A DNA stretch of 64,000 nt from an uncultured Chitinophagaceae bacterium (GTDB taxonomy: Bacteria > Bacteroidota > Bacteroidia > Chitinophagales > Chitinophagaceae): contig CAKZFX010000009.1 of NCBI GenBank assembly GCA_936908745.1, forward strand, positions 349,898-413,897. Direction: 5' to 3'. A program made the translations under genes and the position numbers. The notes beneath the pieces were generated by a model. It was not told the origin of the DNA. It searched no databases and was given only the letters and a program-made list of their open reading frames with translations. This document shows, piece by piece, positions 35,537 to 44,591 of this stretch. Each line of letters begins with the position of its first letter. Positions within the stretch are counted from its first letter, which is position 1.

Positions 35537-36148
35537 TTACTTCTTTTGAAAGCTGCAAAAAAGAAAATCCTGAACTGTATTAAAAGGTGTTGTATGGTCT
35601 TCTGTAATACACTTAATCCTGTAAAATGCTATCTCAAACCTTGCACTCATAGAGGCTTCGTTGTATTGCTGAATTTGTAAGCCGCTGCATTTTTCGGGGC
35701 CATTTTCTGAAAATGTACCTAATACCAAATAACCCTTATCACTTATCGCTTCTTCTGCAATGGCTACATATTTGTTAATAGCATCATTGCTTGTAAGAAA
35801 ATGAAAAGCTGCCCGGTCGTGCCAAAAATCGTATTGAACAGGTGGTTCAAATTCTGTAACATCAGTAACAATCCAATGCACCAAACTGGCTTTTTCTCCT
35901 AACCGATTTTTGGCTCTTTCTAATGCTGCTTCCGAAATATCAAGCACCCAAATATTTTTATAGCCTTTACCTAAAAGTGTATCTACTAAATTACTATCGC
36001 CGCCGCCAATATCAATAATATTGGCAGTTAGGGGTAACTTAAACAGTTCTAAAAACTCTATTGAAGTTTTGGGGTATTCCTGAAACCAGCTTACCTCATT
36101 TGAGGCTTTAGTAGTAAATACATTTTCCCAATGTTGTTTGTTATCCAT
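35537..36148 (-). CDS. Class I SAM-dependent methyltransferase
   Basis: A 203-residue methyltransferase: NIIDIGGGDSNLVDTLL (motif I), VLDISEAAL (motif II) and WIVTDVTEF (motif III), then RAAFHFLT. Such genes recur in Bacteroidota metal clusters; the substrate (thiol, metalloid or other) is unknown. It starts 22 bp downstream of a terminator hairpin at 36171-36204 that could attenuate the operon. Confidence 0.85.
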   Translation of the reverse strand: MDNKQHWENVFTTKASNEVSWFQEYPKTSIEFLELFKLPLTANIIDIGGGDSNLVDTLLGKGYKNIWVLDISEAALERAKNRLGEKASLVHWIVTDVTEFEPPVQYDFWHDRAAFHFLTSNDAINKYVAIAEEAISDKGYLVLGTFSENGPEKCSGLQIQQYNEASMSARFEIAFYRIKCITEDHTTPFNTVQDFLFCSFQKK

Positions 36149-36170
36149 TGTTCAAAATTTTTAAAATAAA

Positions 36171-36204
36171 AAAGGGTTGCAGATATTTCTATCCACAACC
36201 CTTT
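36171..36204 (-). terminator. Rho-independent terminator/attenuator
   Basis: AAAGGGTTG pairs with CAACCCTTT around a 16-nt loop; on the minus strand it is followed by TTTTTTATTTTAA. It falls between a 27-aa ORF and the methyltransferase gene. Confidence 0.75.
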
Positions 36205-36225
36205 ACATTGATTTTGTATTTTTTA

Positions 36226-36309
36226 TTAAGTGTTCATTGCACCCACCATTCCTAAAATTGATGCAAGCATTACCACACACTTCCAGCAACTGAGCCTGTT
36301 CATTTTCAT
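36226..36309 (-). CDS. 27-aa peptide with CWKC motif (candidate leader or membrane peptide)
   Basis: An ATG ORF of 27 codons: MKMNRLSCWKCVVMLASI, then LGMVGAMNT. It has a basic start, a CxxC motif and one hydrophobic helix. It lies alone in a 265-bp gap, and 22 nt after its stop comes a strong terminator. The combination suggests a real transcript. It may be a small membrane protein or a leader peptide. Confidence 0.4.
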   Translation of the reverse strand: MKMNRLSCWKCVVMLASILGMVGAMNT

Positions 36310-36413
36310 GTTTATAAATTTTATGGATGTAAAAATACATTGTCTCTGCGTTTAATTTTGTTAATGTTTAGTTGCTGCTTTTCCCTTTTTTATCTAATTC
36401 TATTGTATTTCAT

Positions 36414-36644
36414 TTAATCCTCTGGCTCTGTTTTTATCAGCAATTCAGATAACCGGTCTTCAATTTCTTTTGGAAGATTTTCTGTATCTATCCATAACGA
36501 AAGTGTTTGGGTTGCTTCATCAATTTTTACCTGATATGTATCATCAAACTTTTTTGGCAACAGAAAAGCATCGTATTCTGTCTTAAGGCTTTTTACTTCC
36601 TTGTTAAAAGATTTTTGCCAAATGTCTAATTTTAATCCGTCCAT
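36414..36644 (-). CDS. Small hypothetical protein, 76 aa
   Basis: A 76-residue soluble acidic protein beginning MDGLKLDIWQKSF and ending TEPED, with a predicted alpha/beta pattern and no Cys or His cluster. It lies 23 nt after the DUF1345 gene. I do not recognise it. Confidence 0.5.
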   Translation of the reverse strand: MDGLKLDIWQKSFNKEVKSLKTEYDAFLLPKKFDDTYQVKIDEATQTLSLWIDTENLPKEIEDRLSELLIKTEPED

Positions 36645-36667
36645 AATTATTTTATTTGACTATTGAA

Positions 36668-37345
36668 TTATTGTTTAAGTCCCGCAATGGTATTTATAGT
36701 TAGTGCAACAATGATTGTATTAAAAACAAAAGAAATTAAACTATGCATTAAAACAAAACGCCTGATAACCCGTGAATTTACCTGTACATCAGAAACCTGG
36801 AAAGTCATACCAATCACAAAAGAGAAATAGGCGAAGTCTAAATAATCAGGATGCTCTTTGGTCGGAAAATCAACACCACCTACATTACTTCCTGTGTTTA
36901 ATTTGTTATGGTCGTGGTACAAATGAGCATACCGTGTGGCAAAGGTTGTATGCAGCAATAACCATGATAGCAAAACCGGTGAAAGCGAAACAATTGTATG
37001 AAATATCTTATTAAATGATGATTCACCCTTACTAAATAAAAGGAGCAAAGAGCCGAAAAGACTGAAACAAACTGCAATGATTACAATCATAAAGATTACT
37101 TTAAGTCCATCATCCTGTTTATCTACAATAAGGCATAATTCATCCGGTGTTGTAGTAAAAAAAAGAATCCAACTTAATAAAATCATACAAAGGCAGAATG
37201 TGTCCCAGGCTAATATTACCCTGCTATTCAGGTCTATTTTTAACAGGCTCAGGGTTACATAAACAACAAGGGATAGCAAAATACAGAGCAGTAATTTCTT
37301 CAATCCGCTGATATTTTTGAAAAAGCCGTGTATTCTACGTTTCAT
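36668..37345 (-). CDS. DUF1345 membrane protein
   Basis: A 225-residue protein with about five transmembrane helices and the family signature YLDFAYFSFVIGMTFQVSD, VNSRVIRRFVLMHSLISF. The function is unknown. It follows the CDF gene by 20 nt and belongs to the metal operon by position. Confidence 0.8.
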   Translation of the reverse strand: MKRRIHGFFKNISGLKKLLLCILLSLVVYVTLSLLKIDLNSRVILAWDTFCLCMILLSWILFFTTTPDELCLIVDKQDDGLKVIFMIVIIAVCFSLFGSLLLLFSKGESSFNKIFHTIVSLSPVLLSWLLLHTTFATRYAHLYHDHNKLNTGSNVGGVDFPTKEHPDYLDFAYFSFVIGMTFQVSDVQVNSRVIRRFVLMHSLISFVFNTIIVALTINTIAGLKQ

Positions 37346-37365
37346 CTTACCTGAATTTATAATCC

Positions 37366-38265
37366 TTATATAATGTTTTGTATATAGCCTTCCTTGTCTA
37401 TGTGAACTTCAATGGTTGTATGGGTTATTTTGAATTTAGCAACCAACTCATCTTTAATGGCAGACGTGACCTCATTTATTTCTAAAAGTTGTGTTTCTGC
37501 TTTCATAATTATATGCCCACTTAATGCATTAATTCCTGATGTCAGTGTCCAGATATGCAAGTCATGAACGGATACCACACCGGGCTTTTCGGCAATAAAT
37601 TTTTCTACTGCTGCATAGTCAACATCTTTTGGAACCCCCTCCAACAGTATATCAACCGACTCTTTTAAGAGGTTATATGTTCTTGGCAAAATAAATAATC
37701 CAATCAATGCACTCATGATGGGGTCAATATAAAGCCAGCCGGTGGCAAGAATGATAATCCCTGCAATGATAACAGCTACTGAACTCAGCATATCACTTAC
37801 TACTTCTAAGAATGCTCCTTTAATATTGATGCTTTCTTTTGACCCGGCTTTCAGAATTTTCATTCCAATAAGGTTAATGATTAACCCACAAAATGCAACT
37901 ATCAGCATCGGTATACCCGCCACGGCAGGTGGTTCTTTAAAGCGCTGCCATGCTTCATATAAAATAAATCCGGAAATAAATATCAGCACCAAAGCATTAA
38001 TCAAAGCAGAAAAGATTTCTGTTCTGTAATAGCCATAAGTCTTCCGGTTATTGCGTGGCTTTGATGTCATCCAGATAGCAAACAGGGCAAGTGCCTGTCC
38101 GCCTACATCAGTAAGCATGTGCGCCGCATCGGAAAGCAAAGCAAGGCTGTTGGAAATAAATCCTACCACCACTTCTATTACTAAATATGTGGCCGTGATA
38201 GCAAATACTATCTTCAAAGATTTATTGTGCTTTGCCCCGGCTGAAGTTGAGTTTAACGATGACAT
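37366..38265 (-). CDS. czcD: CDF-family divalent cation exporter (CzcD/ZitB-like)
   Basis: A 299-residue cation diffusion facilitator with six helices. The zinc site is SLALLSDAAHMLTDVGG (HxxxD in TM2) with a matching HxxxD-like DMLSS in TM5 (about 155-160), and a C-terminal metallochaperone-like domain with VSVHDLHIWTLT. It exports Zn/Co/Cd against protons. It lies downstream of mgtC on the same strand. Confidence 0.9.
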   Translation of the reverse strand: MSSLNSTSAGAKHNKSLKIVFAITATYLVIEVVVGFISNSLALLSDAAHMLTDVGGQALALFAIWMTSKPRNNRKTYGYYRTEIFSALINALVLIFISGFILYEAWQRFKEPPAVAGIPMLIVAFCGLIINLIGMKILKAGSKESINIKGAFLEVVSDMLSSVAVIIAGIIILATGWLYIDPIMSALIGLFILPRTYNLLKESVDILLEGVPKDVDYAAVEKFIAEKPGVVSVHDLHIWTLTSGINALSGHIIMKAETQLLEINEVTSAIKDELVAKFKITHTTIEVHIDKEGYIQNII

Positions 38266-38294
38266 AAAATATATAGAAACATTTTAGTTAACAA

Positions 38295-38768
38295 TTAATC
38301 AGTATTATCTTTTTCGTTGTGCTTACTTATCATTTTATTTTTCCATTTTACATACCACTGCTGGTGATGTAATGAAAGCAGAAAATACAAAGCAATTGCT
38401 CCAACAATGGCTATGATGAACATATTGAGGCCAACTGCAACACCAACTGCAGCCGTACACCAAACCGTGGCTGCTGTTGTTAAACCATGTGATGTTCCGG
38501 CACTGCTGTTGCGATAGATAATACCAGCCCCAAGAAAACCCACACCTGTAACAATATTGGCTATCACTCGGGAAGCAGCAGCAACATCGCTTACAAGATG
38601 CGCCGCAATAGCAGTAAATAAAGTAGCGCCAATGCAAACTGCAGCATAGGTTCTTATGCCGGCATCACGGCCGTGTTTCTCCCTGTCTAAGCCGATAAAA
38701 GCCCCCAACAGGAAAGAAGCAAGTAGCTTAACAACAATTATCAATTCAAATTTTACATCCATCATCAA
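38295..38768 (-). CDS. mgtC: MgtC/SapB-family membrane protein
   Basis: A 157-residue protein with four helices and the MgtC signature GAFIGLDREKHGRDAGIRTY followed by AVCIGATLFT and GVGFLGAGIIYR. MgtC proteins modulate membrane energetics and Mg homeostasis. It starts 6 nt after the SulP-CA stop. Confidence 0.88.
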   Translation of the reverse strand: MMMDVKFELIIVVKLLASFLLGAFIGLDREKHGRDAGIRTYAAVCIGATLFTAIAAHLVSDVAAASRVIANIVTGVGFLGAGIIYRNSSAGTSHGLTTAATVWCTAAVGVAVGLNMFIIAIVGAIALYFLLSLHHQQWYVKWKNKMISKHNEKDNTD

Positions 38769-38774
38769 CTATTT

Positions 38775-40982
38775 TTAATTATTTATAGTTTCATATGTAT
38801 TGGCCAACTCATTAAAAATAACTTCGCCTGTAGCAGTATCATAATATGCAGCAACAAGACCTACATCTCCTTTACTTTTTTGTTCTCTTATATAGTTACT
38901 ATTTTCGAGAATTGTGGCTATAGAATTCTCTATATTCAAATGCGTCACTTTTTCAGCAAAAGCCTTTCCATTATCCAATGCCAGTTGAACATCAAGTAAA
39001 CAGGCTTTATCAATAGCGGGTTTTATTTTTTGTGTAATTGAATCTATATTACCGCCAGTTACTGAATGAATGGCTGCACCCACGGCACCGCAGTTGGAAT
39101 GCCCCTTCACAACAATCAGTTTTACCCCCATTTTCTTCACCGCCAGTTCTATACTACCGATAATTTCCTTATTAATAATATTGCCCGCAATGCGAATGGA
39201 GATTATGTCACCAAGATTACTATCAAATAAAATTTCGGATGATGTTCTGGAATCTATACAACTTACAATAACAGCCATTGGAAACTGCCCTGATGAAGTA
39301 GCATTTACCTGGTGGCGAAAATATTTTTCGGTCCACTTGCCTTGCCTGAACCGTTCGTTTCCCTTTTTTAGTAGTTCAACAATCTGCTGTGGTGTCAGCT
39401 TTTCCTGGTCCTGCCGGTTAAGCACATTTACAAATTGAACATGGTCTGATAGCTGATATTTTTCTTTAACGCCAATGATATTAAGTCTAATGTTCTTTTC
39501 TGGCGCAATTACATTTTTGAAATCAACAAATATTTCCAAAATATCATTGTCAATATAATCTGCATAACTGGCATCAATAATAACATTTGTATTTTCAGGA
39601 GCAGACCAAAGCGTATCTTTTATACTTGCCTTGTTTAAAAACGATACCTGGTTGGGTAATTCTATCCGTATGGTTTCTCCGGTATGTAACTGTTCCTTTT
39701 CAATAGTAAATGGATTTTTATAGTTGCTTTTCAAAAGGTAAAATAAGCTGAAGGCTAAACCAATTAATATACCGATAAGCAGGTCAGTAAATATGATGGC
39801 TATAATTGTAACTACAAATGGAATCAACTGGTTCCATCCTTTGGCATACATTTCTTTAAAGATGGATATTTTGGCAAGCTTATAACCTGTAACAATCAAT
39901 ATAGCAGCCAGTGAAGCAAAGGGTATTAAATTGATAAAAGGGCTTAAGAACAAAATAGCCAGCAATAAAAATATACCATGAATAATGGCAGACAATTTCG
40001 ATTGTGCACCTGCATTAATATTAACAGAACTGCGAACAATAACAGAAGTTACCGGAATACCGCCAACAACGCCGGCTATCATATTGCCAACTCCTTGCGC
40101 CACCAGTTCCCGGTTAGGAGATGATTGCCGTTTATGTGGGTCTAAATTTTCAACGGCTTCCAGGTTTAACAGGGTCTCCAGTGAGGCGACAATGGCAATA
40201 GTGAGTGCCGTTAACCAGACAGTGAAATTTCCAAAGGCACTCAAAGAAGGAAATTTTAAAAAAGAGGACAGGTCATAAAAACTTGTTGCAGGAATATTTA
40301 CAAGGTGTACGGGTTGCAGATACAATACCGGAATAAATACACGGAACGCCTCGTTTAAACCAATGCCCAGTAACACCACAAAAAGTGAAGCAGGGAAGAA
40401 TTTAATTTTATGAAGCGGTGTCTTATTCCAAAAAATCAGCACAAGTATGGAAACCAAACTAATAATTACAACGCCGGGTGTAACATGAAAAAAAGTATTG
40501 AACAAATGCGAAAAAGTATTTTCACCATTTGCCTGTACAAAGGCAAAATCATCCTGGTGAGTATTATCATAACCAAAAGCCTGCGGTATTTGTTTTATGA
40601 TAAGCAGTATTCCAATGGCTGCTAATAATCCTTTTATAACATTTGAGGGAATGTAGTTGGCAATAAACCCGGCTTTTAACAGACCACTCCCTAATTGTAA
40701 TAAGCCTGCTATTATGAGCGCAGCCGAAAACAGTTCAAAAGTACCCAGCCTTGTAATAGAAGCCAGCACCACAGCAGCAAGCCCGGCGGCCGGGCCACTC
40801 ACACTGGTATGCGACCCACTTAAAAGGCCTACCACTATACCGCCAATGATGCCGGAAATAATTCCCGATAGTAAAGGCGCCCCTGAAGCCAACGCTATTC
40901 CCAAACATAAAGGGAGTGCTACCAGAAATACTACTAACCCGGCAGGGAAGTCATATTTTAATTTTGAAGTTGAAATGACCAT
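38775..40982 (-). CDS. SulP anion transporter fused to beta-carbonic anhydrase
   Basis: A 735-residue fusion. Residues 1-about 400 form a SulP transporter (GLVVFLVALPLCLGIALASG, VSGPAAGLAAVV), about 420-500 a STAS-like domain, and about 520-735 a beta-carbonic anhydrase with zinc ligands in VSCIDSRTSSE and KGHSNCGAVGAA. It would import HCO3- or exchange it while interconverting CO2 and bicarbonate. It lies upstream of mgtC in one direction. Confidence 0.9.
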   Translation of the reverse strand: MVISTSKLKYDFPAGLVVFLVALPLCLGIALASGAPLLSGIISGIIGGIVVGLLSGSHTSVSGPAAGLAAVVLASITRLGTFELFSAALIIAGLLQLGSGLLKAGFIANYIPSNVIKGLLAAIGILLIIKQIPQAFGYDNTHQDDFAFVQANGENTFSHLFNTFFHVTPGVVIISLVSILVLIFWNKTPLHKIKFFPASLFVVLLGIGLNEAFRVFIPVLYLQPVHLVNIPATSFYDLSSFLKFPSLSAFGNFTVWLTALTIAIVASLETLLNLEAVENLDPHKRQSSPNRELVAQGVGNMIAGVVGGIPVTSVIVRSSVNINAGAQSKLSAIIHGIFLLLAILFLSPFINLIPFASLAAILIVTGYKLAKISIFKEMYAKGWNQLIPFVVTIIAIIFTDLLIGILIGLAFSLFYLLKSNYKNPFTIEKEQLHTGETIRIELPNQVSFLNKASIKDTLWSAPENTNVIIDASYADYIDNDILEIFVDFKNVIAPEKNIRLNIIGVKEKYQLSDHVQFVNVLNRQDQEKLTPQQIVELLKKGNERFRQGKWTEKYFRHQVNATSSGQFPMAVIVSCIDSRTSSEILFDSNLGDIISIRIAGNIINKEIIGSIELAVKKMGVKLIVVKGHSNCGAVGAAIHSVTGGNIDSITQKIKPAIDKACLLDVQLALDNGKAFAEKVTHLNIENSIATILENSNYIREQKSKGDVGLVAAYYDTATGEVIFNELANTYETINN

Positions 40983-41060
40983 CGTAAAATGCGTTTAATA
41001 ATTTTATAATCAAAAGCCTAATCTGAGTATTTTACCAGATTTATTAAAACAGGTTAAGAG

Positions 41061-41085
41061 ACGCTGCCAGAACCACTGGCAGCGT
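41061..41085. terminator. Strong hairpin at the end of the SpoIIAA-like transcript
   Basis: ACGCTGCCAG (41061-41070) pairs perfectly with CTGGCAGCGT (41076-41085) across AACCA. No strong T run follows on either strand, so termination is likely but not certain. It sits in the 298-bp gap 40983-41280 between SulP-CA and the SpoIIAA-like gene; I see no supported gene there. Confidence 0.5.
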
Positions 41086-41280
41086 TACCTTAATCTTCTT
41101 TCTTAAAAGCATAAACATCGAAATGCTTATTAATGCAATTAGAATGAGAGAAGAAAATTGCGTTCCGATAATTCCGGCTTGCATAACTCTTTCTAAACTT
41201 TTTCAATTTATTTTTTGAATAAATCCATTCAACATTTATAAATTCTATTGACGGCATGAGAATTATCAATCCAAATAATT

Positions 41281-41673
41281 TCAAACAACCGCTTCCTGGT
41301 TTATAATCCATTTCATAGCCTGTTCTTTTTCGGCCAAACTAAAATACCTGATGGTTGCCTCACTAAAAGGCTTCATAACTGATTGCATCCAATCTCTCCA
41401 CTTCATTTCTCCAACAATGGCAATCCGTTCAATGTCTTCCGAATGAGTGAATTTCATTTTCCCATAGTTTAATTCTATTATTCCATCCTCCCAAAATCCA
41501 ACTGTGTTTGAAATTAAACAGTCATCCATTTCAAAATACCATCTTACTTTTTTGCCTTCTCCAATAATGTTATGAATAAGGGGATGAATTTTTTCGTAAT
41601 CACTTATTCCCAGAATATCGTTTGCCCTGGTGGCAATGATATTTTTTTGAGTTGTAGCCAATATCTGCAACAT
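41281..41673 (-). CDS. SpoIIAA/STAS-like protein
   Basis: A 130-residue protein of the SpoIIAA-like (STAS-related) family: IGEGKKVRWYFEMDDC and ERIAIVGEMKWRDWM with YFSLAEKEQAMKWI near the end. The function is unknown. It follows the YpfJ-like protease gene by 44 nt. Confidence 0.7.
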   Translation of the reverse strand: MLQILATTQKNIIATRANDILGISDYEKIHPLIHNIIGEGKKVRWYFEMDDCLISNTVGFWEDGIIELNYGKMKFTHSEDIERIAIVGEMKWRDWMQSVMKPFSEATIRYFSLAEKEQAMKWIINQEAVV

Positions 41674-41717
41674 AATTTTCTATTTTATCTTCACTTTCGT
41701 TACACTTCGTTCAGGAT

Positions 41718-42581
41718 TTATTGCAGGTCAGGGGCATTAAATGTATCACCCTGCTTTATATCGCCTGTTTCGTAGCCTTTCTTAAACCAATACATTCGTT
41801 GTGCAGACGTGCCATGCGTAAAAGCATCGGGCATCACCTGCCCGGTTGCCTGCTTCTGCAACCTGTCATCGCCAATGGCACTGGCTGCATTTAATGCTTC
41901 ATCAATATCATCTGCATCCAAAATGTCTTTCATCTTTTGTGCATGATGTGCCCATACACCGGCATAAAAATCTGCCTGCAGCTCCATCATTACAGAATAC
42001 TTGTTGAATGCGGTTTCGCTTAACTGCTGACGCAGCCTGTTTGCTTTGTCTGCCGTGCCCATCAGGTTCTGTATATGGTGCCCTACTTCATGAGCCACCA
42101 CATAAGCCATCGGAAAGTCGCCGGGTGCATTGAGTTTGTATTGCAGGTCCTGGTAAAAAGAAAGGTCTATATACAGTTTATTATCACCGGGGCAATAGAA
42201 CGGCCCTGATGCTGCACTGGCATTTCCGCAGGCGGATTCTACTACACCACGAAACAGCACCAGCGTAGGTTCGGAATACTGTTGCTTTTTTTGTGCAAAA
42301 ATTTTATTCCATACATCTTCTGTTTCTGCCAATACCACTTTTACAAACGATGCCCTTTCATCATCAGCCTTTTGTTCTTCGGGAGTTAACTGCGATGACT
42401 GGTTTGTTTGTTCAGAAAGCTGTTGTTGTATCTGCGATGGGTCAACATTATTGCCGCTTAATAAAGTATAAAGCAGGTAAATAACAATACCAACCACACC
42501 ACCACCTGCGGCAATTTTTCCGCCGGATAAACCACGGCGGTCATCCACATTTGAACTTTCTCTTCTGCCTGTCCATTTCAT
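41718..42581 (-). CDS. Neutral zinc metallopeptidase (YpfJ-like)
   Basis: A 287-residue protein starting MKWTGRRESSNVDDRRG, with one transmembrane helix (about 27-44) and the zincin motif VVAHEVGHHIQN (HExxH) plus SVMMELQADFYAG with the third Glu. It matches the KPN_02809/YpfJ family. It follows the His-rich gene by 35 nt. Confidence 0.9.
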   Translation of the reverse strand: MKWTGRRESSNVDDRRGLSGGKIAAGGGVVGIVIYLLYTLLSGNNVDPSQIQQQLSEQTNQSSQLTPEEQKADDERASFVKVVLAETEDVWNKIFAQKKQQYSEPTLVLFRGVVESACGNASAASGPFYCPGDNKLYIDLSFYQDLQYKLNAPGDFPMAYVVAHEVGHHIQNLMGTADKANRLRQQLSETAFNKYSVMMELQADFYAGVWAHHAQKMKDILDADDIDEALNAASAIGDDRLQKQATGQVMPDAFTHGTSAQRMYWFKKGYETGDIKQGDTFNAPDLQ

Positions 42582-42616
42582 AATTTCCTGAATTAGAATT
42601 TAAGAGATACTAAGAA

Positions 42617-43030
42617 TTAGTGATGGCCTCCATAGTGACCCCCATGATGTCCGCCATAACCATGATGCCCTAAATTAATATGATGCCCTAAATCAATATG
42701 CGGTGTGATAATAGGGTAAAGAAACGGCCTGTTGTATCCCCTGCGATACCGCCTCGAATAATTTTGATTTACTGCATTTTGATTTGGAGCAGCCTGCGTA
42801 TTAAAAACATCTTTAGTACCATTGGCGTAAACAATCTGCACCACATCTGATTTACTTGCCACATACACCGGCCCGTCAGCATTATCAACTTTGTAATAAC
42901 GGATTTCTGTTGTGCCTACTTCGGCTACTTTACCATTGATGGTTTCGCCGCTGCGCAGGGTAATTACATCCTGTGCAAACAGCATGGATGCTGACAACAG
43001 CATCACAAGAACTGCAAATAACTGTTTCAT
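42617..43030 (-). CDS. His-rich secreted metal-binding protein, copy 1
   Basis: A 137-residue protein: signal peptide (ending MLFAQ), a beta-rich domain VITLRSGETINGKV...VVQIVYANGTKDVF common in Bacteroidota, and a C-terminal Gly/His tail (LGHHGYGGHHGGHYGGHH) with about 14 His residues. It probably binds Zn, Cu or Ni in the periplasm. A nearly identical paralogue lies at 58700-59110. Confidence 0.75.
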   Translation of the reverse strand: MKQLFAVLVMLLSASMLFAQDVITLRSGETINGKVAEVGTTEIRYYKVDNADGPVYVASKSDVVQIVYANGTKDVFNTQAAPNQNAVNQNYSRRYRRGYNRPFLYPIITPHIDLGHHINLGHHGYGGHHGGHYGGHH

Positions 43031-43053
43031 AATTTTAAGTTTTAAGTGATGAT

Positions 43054-43242
43054 TTATTTTTTCTTTGAATCCAATTCATTGCCGCCCATTTTCATGCCCA
43101 TAGTATCTGTTTCCTTTCTTTCTTTATGAGTTGAATCATGCTTTTCTGATTGTATCTCTTGTTTATTTTGCTCGTCGGCATTGGTGCAACTACTACCGAT
43201 AGTTATAACTGTGATAGCGATTAGAAATAATTTCTTTTTCAT
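43054..43242 (-). CDS. Small lipoprotein
   Basis: A 62-residue lipoprotein: signal peptide MKKKLFLIAITVITIGSSC with lipobox GSSC, followed by a charged tail (SEKHDSTHKERKETD) and TMGMKMGG. ATG 43242 was chosen because it starts the signal peptide. It sits 23 nt upstream of the His-rich gene and 27 nt past structured repeat copy 1. Confidence 0.65.
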   Translation of the reverse strand: MKKKLFLIAITVITIGSSCTNADEQNKQEIQSEKHDSTHKERKETDTMGMKMGGNELDSKKK

Positions 43243-43269
43243 ATTGAAAAGTTTTTTATGTTTTAGTTG

Positions 43270-43346
43270 GGTGGGTACGGAAACCCTGCCGCTCAAGGTT
43301 TTTCCATTTTAAAACGGGACAAACAAAGCAGGGCTCCGACCCATGT
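43270..43346. repeat. Palindromic 77-nt element, copy 1
   Basis: The ends form a long stem: TGGGTACGGAAACCCTGC faces GCAGGGCTCCGACCCA with small bulges, closing a loop of about 38 nt. A nearly identical copy is at 58615-58690 (differences: TACGG/TGCGG, one T indel, GGGAC/GGGAT). It lies between czcB (stop 43352) and the small lipoprotein gene on the minus strand. Either REP-like repeat or RNA structure. Confidence 0.75.
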
Positions 43347-43351
43347 AATAT

Positions 43352-44566
43352 TTACTCTTCTTCCTCTACATTATTCATCTTCGACAATAAATCATAAGCC
43401 CCATTAATTACAACCTTGCTATTTCTGTCAAACCCCTCCGGTAATATCACTTCGGTATAACCATTTTCCGAAACACCGGTTGTCACTTCAATTCTCTTAA
43501 ATGGAATATGCTTTTCAGTAGCCTCATCCTTTTTACCATCAGCAGGTTTCTTCTCTTCTTTTGTTTCACTTGCCGCAATAAAAATGTAAGATTTACCTGC
43601 CGATTGCACAATCGCTTTATCAGGCAAGGCGGTAGTGGTAGCAAAACCTGTTTCTACTATTCCTTTCAAGTACATACCTGGTAATAAATTTCTATCCTCC
43701 TGTAACAGGTGCCCATGCACCCGAACCGTTCTTTCAGCACTGATTTCCCGGCCAATTAAATGCACTTCTGCAAAACGTTCTTTTGTTTCATTGTTCAATA
43801 CAAAGCGGATTTTCTGTCCAATTTTCAACTTTGGAACATCCTTTTCAAAAATGATAAGTTCCGCATGAAGGTGGCGGGTATCTACAATTTCAAATAGCTC
43901 CTGGTTAGCGTTTACAAACTTGCCTATGTTCACCAATACCTTAGTAACATAGCCAGATATAGGAGCATAAATATTTGCCCTGCCTGAAATGTTTCCGGAA
44001 TTAATTTTATCAGGATTGATATTGATGAGTTGCAGTTTTGATTTTAATCCCTGCACTCTTGCCATCATACTGTTGTACTCGCTGCTGGCTTTTTGCAATG
44101 TTTTTTTGGCATTCACATTTTCTTTTGCCAGCTCCTGTTGTCTTTCTAATTCTTCTTTCAGATATACCAGTTGACTCTTATAATCCAGATAATCCTGTTG
44201 AAGCTGGATAAATTCAGGGTTTTCGAGTACTGCTATTACTTCGCCCTTTACTACTGGTTTACCTTGCAGCAAATCCGTACTTTTTAAAGTGCCTCCGTAG
44301 GGAGAAGAAACCGTTAATAACTGCTGCGGAGGAACATCCAGTACTCCCGATGCCCTTATAACACTGCTGAGGTTTTTATCTTCTATAGCGCCGTACAGTA
44401 TGTTTACTGTTTTGAACTGGTCTTCCGACAAATCTACCATGTCAGCTTCTTCGGTTTTCGTTTCTTCTGCCGGGGCAGATTCTGCATTGCCTTTAGAAGA
44501 GCAGGATGAAAGCCATATAATAGCGGCAGTGAGTATAACTATTGAACCTAAAAATTTCTGTTTCAT
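43352..44566 (-). CDS. czcB: CzcB/CusB-type membrane fusion (HlyD) lipoprotein
   Basis: A 404-residue periplasmic adaptor: lipobox in IIWLSSCSSKG, barrel-sandwich halves (SPYGGTLKSTDLLQGKPV and NIYAPISGYVTKV), a coiled-coil hairpin (about 120-185) and a Lys-rich C-terminal region (ETKEEKKPADGKKDEA). It links the RND pump to its outer-membrane channel. It follows the CzcA-OMF gene by 25 nt. Confidence 0.9.
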   Translation of the reverse strand: MKQKFLGSIVILTAAIIWLSSCSSKGNAESAPAEETKTEEADMVDLSEDQFKTVNILYGAIEDKNLSSVIRASGVLDVPPQQLLTVSSPYGGTLKSTDLLQGKPVVKGEVIAVLENPEFIQLQQDYLDYKSQLVYLKEELERQQELAKENVNAKKTLQKASSEYNSMMARVQGLKSKLQLININPDKINSGNISGRANIYAPISGYVTKVLVNIGKFVNANQELFEIVDTRHLHAELIIFEKDVPKLKIGQKIRFVLNNETKERFAEVHLIGREISAERTVRVHGHLLQEDRNLLPGMYLKGIVETGFATTTALPDKAIVQSAGKSYIFIAASETKEEKKPADGKKDEATEKHIPFKRIEVTTGVSENGYTEVILPEGFDRNSKVVINGAYDLLSKMNNVEEEE

Positions 44567-44591
44567 AATATTATTATTTAACCCGTTTTAA

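Noticed and set aside
41090..41311. 73-aa minus-strand frame
   Set aside because: It overlaps the 3' end of the SpoIIAA-like gene in another frame, has no recognisable pattern, and runs down to a hairpin; support is too weak.
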